Source of the DNA: Geosiphon pyriformis
Taxonomy: Eukaryota > Glomeromycota > Glomeromycetes > Archaeosporales > Geosiphonaceae
Reading direction: 5' to 3'
DNA length: 64,000 nt
Assembly: GCA_016748015.1 (NCBI GenBank)
Contig: JAAOMT010000591.1
Location: 261,532 to 325,531 of the forward strand
Numbering within the stretch: position 1 is the first letter of the stretch; each line of letters opens with the position of its first letter. The notes beneath the pieces were generated by a model. It did no database searches, was not told the origin of the DNA, and was given only the letters and a program-made list of their open reading frames with translations. Below, one piece after another: positions 57,811 to 64,000 of this stretch. A program made the translations under genes and the position numbers.

Positions 57811-59433
57811 TTACTGCTTTCTCGTCTTGCTAATAGAAAAAACCGTAACACATCCAATAACAATAACAGCACTCCATCCTTTCCAAATATTAAAACATTG
57901 TCCAGAATCTATATCACAAAATAAAAAATGACTCATTGCAAAAACTACAACAGCTCTTACCGAATTCAACAAACCAGTTGAAACATTTCCCGTAGACTTA
58001 ACCAACGAATAATAGGAAAAGTTATGCACAAATGAGGCCAAAACTAATAATAAATAAATAATGATAATTACCTTACCACCGATATCGGATTTTTTCTCGA
58101 TAATTTCATTTGTTACAAGTGAATCCCAATGGGGGAATGTGTATATGGTGAGATAAATTAAACAAATGAAACTGCCATAACAACCAACTAAAAAACATGT
58201 TGTAACTGGCGATGGCGGGTTATTATTAGAATCTTTGGTCGAAAGAATCATATCGGAAACTACGTAAACGCATGCATATCCGAATGTCGCAACGCAGGTC
58301 AATATCATTCCAAACATTGTCGTTGATATTGTAAAGGAATGAAGTAATGCAGGACCACTTCCACTTATTGTTGGCGGTGGTGCTTTAATTTCATCGCTCT
58401 GTTCGATACCGAGTGCACTAATCGCTAAGCCAAATGATACCCCAATAATACAAACCCATTGGACCAATGAAAGTGATCGTCGAAGAAATACGAAAGAGAG
58501 AACTGCACACCATACTACAACGGAACTGTATATTACTTGATACATCTACAATAAAATATATCATTTAAAAATGTAAATTACATAAAATAAGAAACAATAA
58601 AAGAGTTCCTAAAAATTTTTATAATAATAATACTCACACCACTACCGATATAAAAGAACCCAATCGTTAATAAAAAGCTGGCACTAACATCCAAAATTGA
58701 TGCACCAATTACTTTTTTATGCTTGATCAGTGGTTCGCCACTTGATTTTGGAATTGAACAGTCAACTACAGTTATTTGGTCTGCAATAACATCCTCATCA
58801 TTTTCTTCGGGAATGTGATCAGGTACCAAACGGTAATCATCCATTTTTTTTGAAGCGCTCTAAAGAAATATAAAAACAAGTTTATTATCATATTCCAACA
58901 AATTATCTATGTCAAAAAATTACCCGAATGGAAATCAGATCAATTTCAGTATTAGCCGTTCCATCCATAACTACTTTATCAATCGCTGTCAAAGTACACC
59001 ATTGACAAGGGATCAGGAATAAACCAACCAGTGCCATCCCTATATAGGAGGCAGTATTGGTAAGAAGGCTAAAAAAATAAAAATAAAAAGTTAATGGGAA
59101 TTAATTTTCATTCGCGAACAATCAAAATTTCGTACTATTTCATGTTTTAAATACGCTTTCCAATTTTAACTAAAGAAAACTGAACCTTAGAAATTAATAT
59201 CATCAAAAATATTTGTACCTAATTCCAGCTAAGAATAAGTAGAAAATGAAAAAAGGAGGTTACTTGAGCAAACTCAACTTTTAGATGAAGAGAGAGCCAA
59301 AGAACGTATACTAACTAGCAGCGCCTTGATAGTATAAGTATTGTGTTCCCATTGTTTGAAATAGACCTGAAAAGAGAAATAATCCCTGTTGAAATACAAT
59401 GGCTTGTAAGGAAGGTGGTCTCGTCACCGTCAT
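57811..59433 (-). CDS. SLC35/EamA-like multi-pass membrane transporter
   Basis: Four exons: 59433-59312, 59068-58924, 58859-58638 and 58545-57811, all GT-AG, 407 codons. The first donor was chosen (TA then GTATAC) because it alone keeps frame into exon 2. About ten hydrophobic segments alternate with short loops, the drug/metabolite transporter pattern. Helices include GLFLFSGLFQTMGTQYLYY, SYIGMALVGLFLIP, VIYSSVVVWCAVLSFVFL, VCIIGVSFGLAISALG and VIIIIYLLLVLASFV. A hydrophilic acidic loop (exon 3, MDDYRLVPDHIPEENDED) separates helix groups. The double repeat with an internal 'SSVVVW' helix end fits SLC35 nucleotide-sugar-type carriers. The substrate is unknown. It is divergent from THO2, with starts 193 bp apart. 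Confidence 0.75.
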
Positions 59434-59626
59434 TTTAACGGTTTTAAGAAATAAATGTTGAGGGAACCTTTTAGTCGAGCTCTAAACTGATTTAAAAATC
59501 ATTAGGATGGAAGGTAGCTTATGTAATCTAAGTACATTACTACTAATATACCTAACTTGAAATTCCAAATTTAGCTATTAAATACACACTTCCTTCGTTC
59601 TCATAATATTTCCAACCGAGAAAGAA
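59434..59626. promoter_or_regulatory. Bidirectional promoter region, transporter and THO2
   Basis: 193 bp between two divergent start codons, so both promoters must overlap or lie next to each other. It contains short AT-rich tracts and pyrimidine stretches but no TATA box I would single out. Confidence 0.55.
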
Positions 59627-62600
59627 ATGAATCTCGTTGCACGACTTGAAAGTATACTTTCTATAGGAGAAAAAGAAAGTCGGGAAGCAGAAGTTGACTT
59701 CCTATTTCAACAAATCAATGGGCTTGAGGATAAAGACCCATTAATCGAGAAATTTCTTGATCATATTTGGGTTAAAGATGTTGAGATTCAAGATTTTAAA
59801 GACGATGTTACTCTTCCAAGTAGTGGAGTGATCGTCAGCGCTTATAAAGAAAGGATAAGTAGTATAGTTAAAAGAATATCTGTAAGTGTCCTCCTCTACC
59901 TTTTGGTTATGCTTGATCACGCAAAGTTTGAAATTTCTATGGAGAAATAGTTACAACATTTTGAGAGGTTTTGCTTTGGATTCAGCAAAATAAAGGAAAT
60001 TGTGTCCGCATTTCGTTATCCTTTCTATTTTATGGTGATTAATTATCCTTTCTCCCTTTTTTCCAGGAAAAAAAATATATTGATTCTCGCCTTCTAAAGG
60101 CGCGGCTTGAAATACCCCTGCTTTTTCGCGCTGGGCTGGTAACCTCGTTTTTTGAAAAAAAGGCAGTAAGGATGAACACCTCTATGATGTAAGTTGGAAG
60201 CTTTCCAGCCAGCCAACTATCCATCGAGCAGTCTGTCGTTGAATCGGCGACATCCTTTGAACAGTGCATCTCCTCGATCAGTACCATGCGGCAATTATAT
60301 TATACTCAAAAATTTTACTTCCATCAATGAATTTTCCCAAAATTTTATCTAAAAGTTACTGCGCATTCCTAACTTATAAGGTATCGGCAACATAAATTCA
60401 ATCTTCTACACGAAGAATCCGAAGGCTTCGCTAAGGTGATTTATGACTTATCTACCCTGGTCGATCCCAAATATGCCGAAGAGGATCAAGTCTCCCAAAA
60501 ATCTCGTGCGGTTAATCTCATGGGCCGCCTACGCTCATACATAGGATACTTCAGTCTTGACCCAAATCGTGTCTTGGATTTAGTTTTGGATGCTTTTATT
60601 GCGAATGTAAAAACCTCCCACGAACTCTTTATTACTCTTCTGAAGGTTTCACCATGGTCCCCGGATCCAGATCGCGATCTCGACATGCATTATCAGTCAG
60701 AAATACCAATAGAGGAAAATCAAGGTATTACTAGCGATGTTGTAATGCAAGACGTCGCTCATGATCGATTAAACGATGCGTCTTCTGGAGATATTCAAAT
60801 AAATTCTGGTACCGATGATAACGTGGAAATGAATGAGGCTACCAATGATCTTGGTGAAATGCAAATCGCCGTCCAACCTTTAATTAGTCAAGACTCGATC
60901 AGGATTGATTCCCAGCCAAAGAACCAAAAGGAATTATCCTTTGAACCTAGTCGTCTCGGAAACCGCTTCATTGGACAGCTGTTAGGTGAACGGTACCGTC
61001 GACATTTCTCAGGAAACGAAATTCTTGAGGATGAAAATTTGGAACTTTTGAACATTACCACTGCCATCCTTATACATGAAGAAATCGTATGCATGCTTGA
61101 TGTTATCACGTACCTTCAAAATCACGCCAAGGCAGAATACCACTTGGATGAATTAGCGAAAGGCCTTTTGGAAATTGGGGATTTCCAAAATGCGAGATAT
61201 CTCATTTATCAAATGGATTTTGAAAACCTTGGCGATGGTATCTTGGATCGCCTTCGTTCCATATTTGACGAGGCCTCCGCACCAATTTATGCTGTAAACT
61301 GTGTCACCGGACTTCGTAAAACAACACTTCCGACCCATACACATTTTTACAGACCAAGAGCAGATATTATTCCCAAATTTCAGACACTTGACGAACTCAA
61401 AAACTGTGATGGGGAAGGCTTTGAGCTCATGATGTTAATCGGGCATGGATTTGCTCGGGATGTCAGATCATTGACGAAACTTGTACGATTGGCTTTAGCC
61501 GATCTTGAAAAGGTATTTTATGAAACTTTCAATCTCCTGCTCATTAGTTATGTGAAATGTCGAAAATATTAATCTAGAATGACTTGCTTGTGGAAACTCT
61601 TTCTGAATAAACATGGTTTTGACAGTCAAAGCTGAAGCAAGGCGCACCTCACACGAAGGAACAAGTTCAAACTTGGCTTGATGCCGAGATTAGTTGGATC
61701 AAAGTAATACGAAAGTCTCTTCTGCCTAGTCTTTCGCTATCCCAAACAAACCCTTCTCTGGTTAACGAAGTTTGGGCTGTTTTGAAAAAATTAACTTATG
61801 AAAGAAGGCATTTTTAATATTAAATTTTCTTGATTATCTCTTTTTGGTGATATATTCAGTCAAATTGATTTTTCAAATATCATTTATCATAACAGATTCG
61901 GTTTATATCAAGCCTGGCGAAAACATTCTTTTGCTCCCAATTCCATTCTCAAGCCGGGTGTTGAGAAAGCGCAAGAAGCGGTGGATCCCATCGTACGCCG
62001 TGCCACCAAAGAAAACGCTAAAGAATATTCTCGACCCTTAGGAAAAGCTTCCCATCAAAATCCTATCGTTGTCTCGATGACAATGATTCATTGGGCCAAG
62101 ATGCATGACAATATGATAACCGTTGTGGTTGACATGTGCAAGCACATGTCCGAATTATCGTTCGACGTTGCCACCTATTTAATCCTCGATGCCTTGTCAG
62201 ATAATAAGGACCCGGGTAAAAAGATGAAAGACGATGGCGTAAACTGGAAAGATTGGATTACCAGTAAGTACCATCTTGAACTCTGTTTAACATTCTAATA
62301 TGCTAATTTTGAAACCGCAAATTACTAGATCTTTCCAAGTTTTGCGGGCACATGTGTAAAAAATATGATGGAATGTGTATGGAGGCGATTTTGAGTTACA
62401 TTGATTTGTCTCTCTCCCGACCCGGCCAATCCCACGATCTTGTTGTTATAGCACAACTTGTGGAAATAATGAGTGGGATCTCTCCTCTCGGCGCACTCTC
62501 CGCCACTGATGTATCCGTCATTGGTGCCAGTGAAACTTGCCGTAAAGAACAACTGTATAAGTTTAGTGAAAAACTTAATATGCGTAAAAGCACTCGTAGA

Positions 62601-64000
62601 CTTGTAGATGCCTTGAGAAAGACCAATTTGGCTTTCCCGTTGGTAAAGCTGCTGGCTGTTATTAAATATTTTCATTCCTACAAAGATCAATCATACTCTC
62701 ATATCAAACTCATGACGAATAATGTTGACAGAGTAAGATATACAACTATATTTCATACTCAACGTTTTTTCTTAATCTTTTGAATAACAAATTTTCTCGT
62801 ATCAACATTTTAGTGTCAATCAATCTTTGTGCAATACTGCGAATTTCTTTCCTATCATTTACCAACTACCGAAAAGTTTCCAAGATTCGATGAACTTCGA
62901 ATCAATCTTGGACTTGAACCAGAAGCGGCGTTTCGAATTCTAAGGAAGCATCTAGGTGATATGATCTCCAAGTCGGCGAATAATAAAGAAACTTCCATGA
63001 TTTGGCAACCGGGACTCCTTAAAACAATTGAACAAGTCAAGCAAACTCTCAAACCTTCTGTATGGGAGAAGATAAGCCCCGAGTTTTATACTACTTTCTG
63101 GCAATTGCAGTTATATGATATTAACTACCCAAAGACTGGATACCAAGACCTTCTTTCAGAGGTTACCAAACAGCTTGAAGAGGAGGAACAAAACAGGAAA
63201 AATAATAAAAAAGTCAAAAAGGATAAAGAAAAGGCCTTAAAGTCAACCTATCAGAAAGTGGAGGAGGAACTTAAAGATCATGAAGCCCATGTAAATCAGG
63301 TTAAACGTCGTCTTCTTATTGAAAAAGACCACTGGTTTTCAACCCTTCCCGCGGAAAGAAAAGAAATTGTTAATGCAATATGGCAACATTGCCTATTTCC
63401 TCGTTTATATTCCTCCGCCGAAGACGCACTGTTTTGTGCCAAATTCATAGAATCTATGCACGAGATTGGCACGGCCAATTTTTCCACATTGACACTATAT
63501 GATCAAATCTTCGCCGAGTCTGTTCAAATAATCCTTTTCTCGCTCACCGACCAAGAAACTCGTCACTATGGCCGTTTTTTGAACACTATTCTGGATTTTT
63601 TGTCAAAATTACATAGCGATCAGTCAGCATTTGTAGAAAGCGGTCAAGGTGAGAAGGGTCTTCCCGGATTTATAATGAAATGGCCAACTCAGAATCGACA
63701 GGCGTTTAATGTCTCCAAGTCTGACCTCATCAACTATCAAGAGTTTCGAGAGGTTTTCCATAAGTGGCATTGCAAGCTTCGCACTGCGTTTATCGCTAGT
63801 CTCAACTCGACTTATTACAATGAGCATCGTAATGCTTTGATCGCACTTAGCTGCATCAGTAAATATTTCCCCGCAGTTTCCACACATGGGGAATCTTTAC
63901 AAAAAGCAGTGGGTCACTTAATTGATACTACTGGTCTAGATGAAATCAGACTTTTGGCCACCAGCTATTCCGGAATCTTGGGTAAAAAAACCAAAACATG
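59627..64000 (+). CDS. THO2: THO complex subunit 2 (partial, cut by window end)
   Basis: Exons: 59627-59881, 60067-60188, 60381-61512, 61626-61807, 61896-62263, 62329-62732 and 62814 to the window end. Phases match at each junction. Intron 4 appears to be GC-AG (donor AAG then GCATTT). THOC2/Tho2 features: MYRQHKFNLLHEESEGFAK near residue 126, SYIGYFSLDPNRVLDLVLDA, NPIVVSMTMIHWAKMHDN, GKFC-like LSKFCGHMCKKYDGMCMEAI, and the middle-domain entry CQSIFVQYCEFLSYHLP. A charged, probably coiled-coil stretch follows at about 63170-63320 (QLEEEEQNRKNNKKVKKDKE). The N-terminal domain continues past 64000, and the C-terminal RNA-binding region is outside. THO2 is the scaffold of the nuclear THO complex, which couples transcription to mRNA packaging and export and limits R-loops. 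An insertion of acidic, low-complexity sequence (about 60700-60950) is lineage-specific. Confidence 0.93.

Noticed and set aside
59316-59316. First transporter donor at GTTAGT (exon 1 ending 59316)
   Set aside because: It has a good donor consensus but puts exon 2 out of frame; the donor at 59312 (GTATAC) keeps the frame.
60436-60438. THO2 start at the ATG of the 378-codon ORF
   Set aside because: Exons 1 and 2 upstream join in frame and encode the expected N-terminus, with the YRQHKFNLL motif before this ATG.
1-64000. tRNA, rRNA and bacterial-type signals (ribosome binding sites, rho-independent terminators, operons)
   Set aside because: None recognised by eye; the spliced genes show a eukaryotic nuclear sequence, so bacterial signals are not expected.

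Overview
This looks like a eukaryotic, probably fungal, nuclear fragment, most likely from an arbuscular-mycorrhizal (Glomeromycotina) type genome. That placement is an inference. It rests on the very high AT content, small AT-rich spliceosomal introns, and LINE plus Ty3/gypsy elements of a kind I associate with those fungi. The window has two compartments. Positions 1 to about 51,690 are a repeat graveyard in which almost every base can be tied to nested retrotransposons. From about 51,700 to the end is an ordinary, compact, intron-bearing gene cluster of higher GC.

The repeat compartment can be read as layers. A decayed minus-strand gypsy element (called G1 here) runs from before position 1 to 19,028. 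It was invaded by LINE A (1262-7979), by a solo LTR in the opposite orientation (10152-11027), and by LINE B (12111-18896), which sits inside G1's own 5' LTR. Next comes the integrase end and part of the LTR of a fossil plus-strand gypsy (G2, about 19.03-21.13 kb). LINE C (21139-38392, plus strand) follows. It is split by a structurally complete but mutated gypsy element, G3 (25125-35439). From 38.4 to 49.46 kb lies a fossil LINE so AT-decayed that only alignment to LINE C reveals it. LINE D (about 40.65-47.44 kb, minus) and a solo LTR (49465-50193) landed in that fossil.

G3 is the most interesting element. Besides Gag, protease, RT, RNase H and integrase it carries a Cys-rich segment and a recognisable trimeric-type dUTPase domain between protease and RT, and an extra ORF after integrase. 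Pol is in the -1 frame relative to Gag-protease, with an A AAA AAG slippery heptamer at the switch. All elements show the same decay: C-to-T and G-to-A changes that make stops from CAA/CAG/CGA/TGG codons, turn catalytic Asp into Asn, and turn zinc-knuckle Cys and His into Tyr.

The gene cluster holds a bleomycin hydrolase-type cysteine peptidase (minus, 8 exons), the CCT epsilon chaperonin subunit (minus, 10 exons), a SLC35/EamA-like membrane transporter (minus, 4 exons) and, divergently from a 193-bp shared spacer, THO2/THOC2 of the THO mRNA-export complex (plus, 7 exons seen, cut by the window end). For all four genes the exons listed here add up to open frames with GT-AG introns, apart from one inferred GC-AG intron. 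They are unrelated housekeeping genes, not a pathway.
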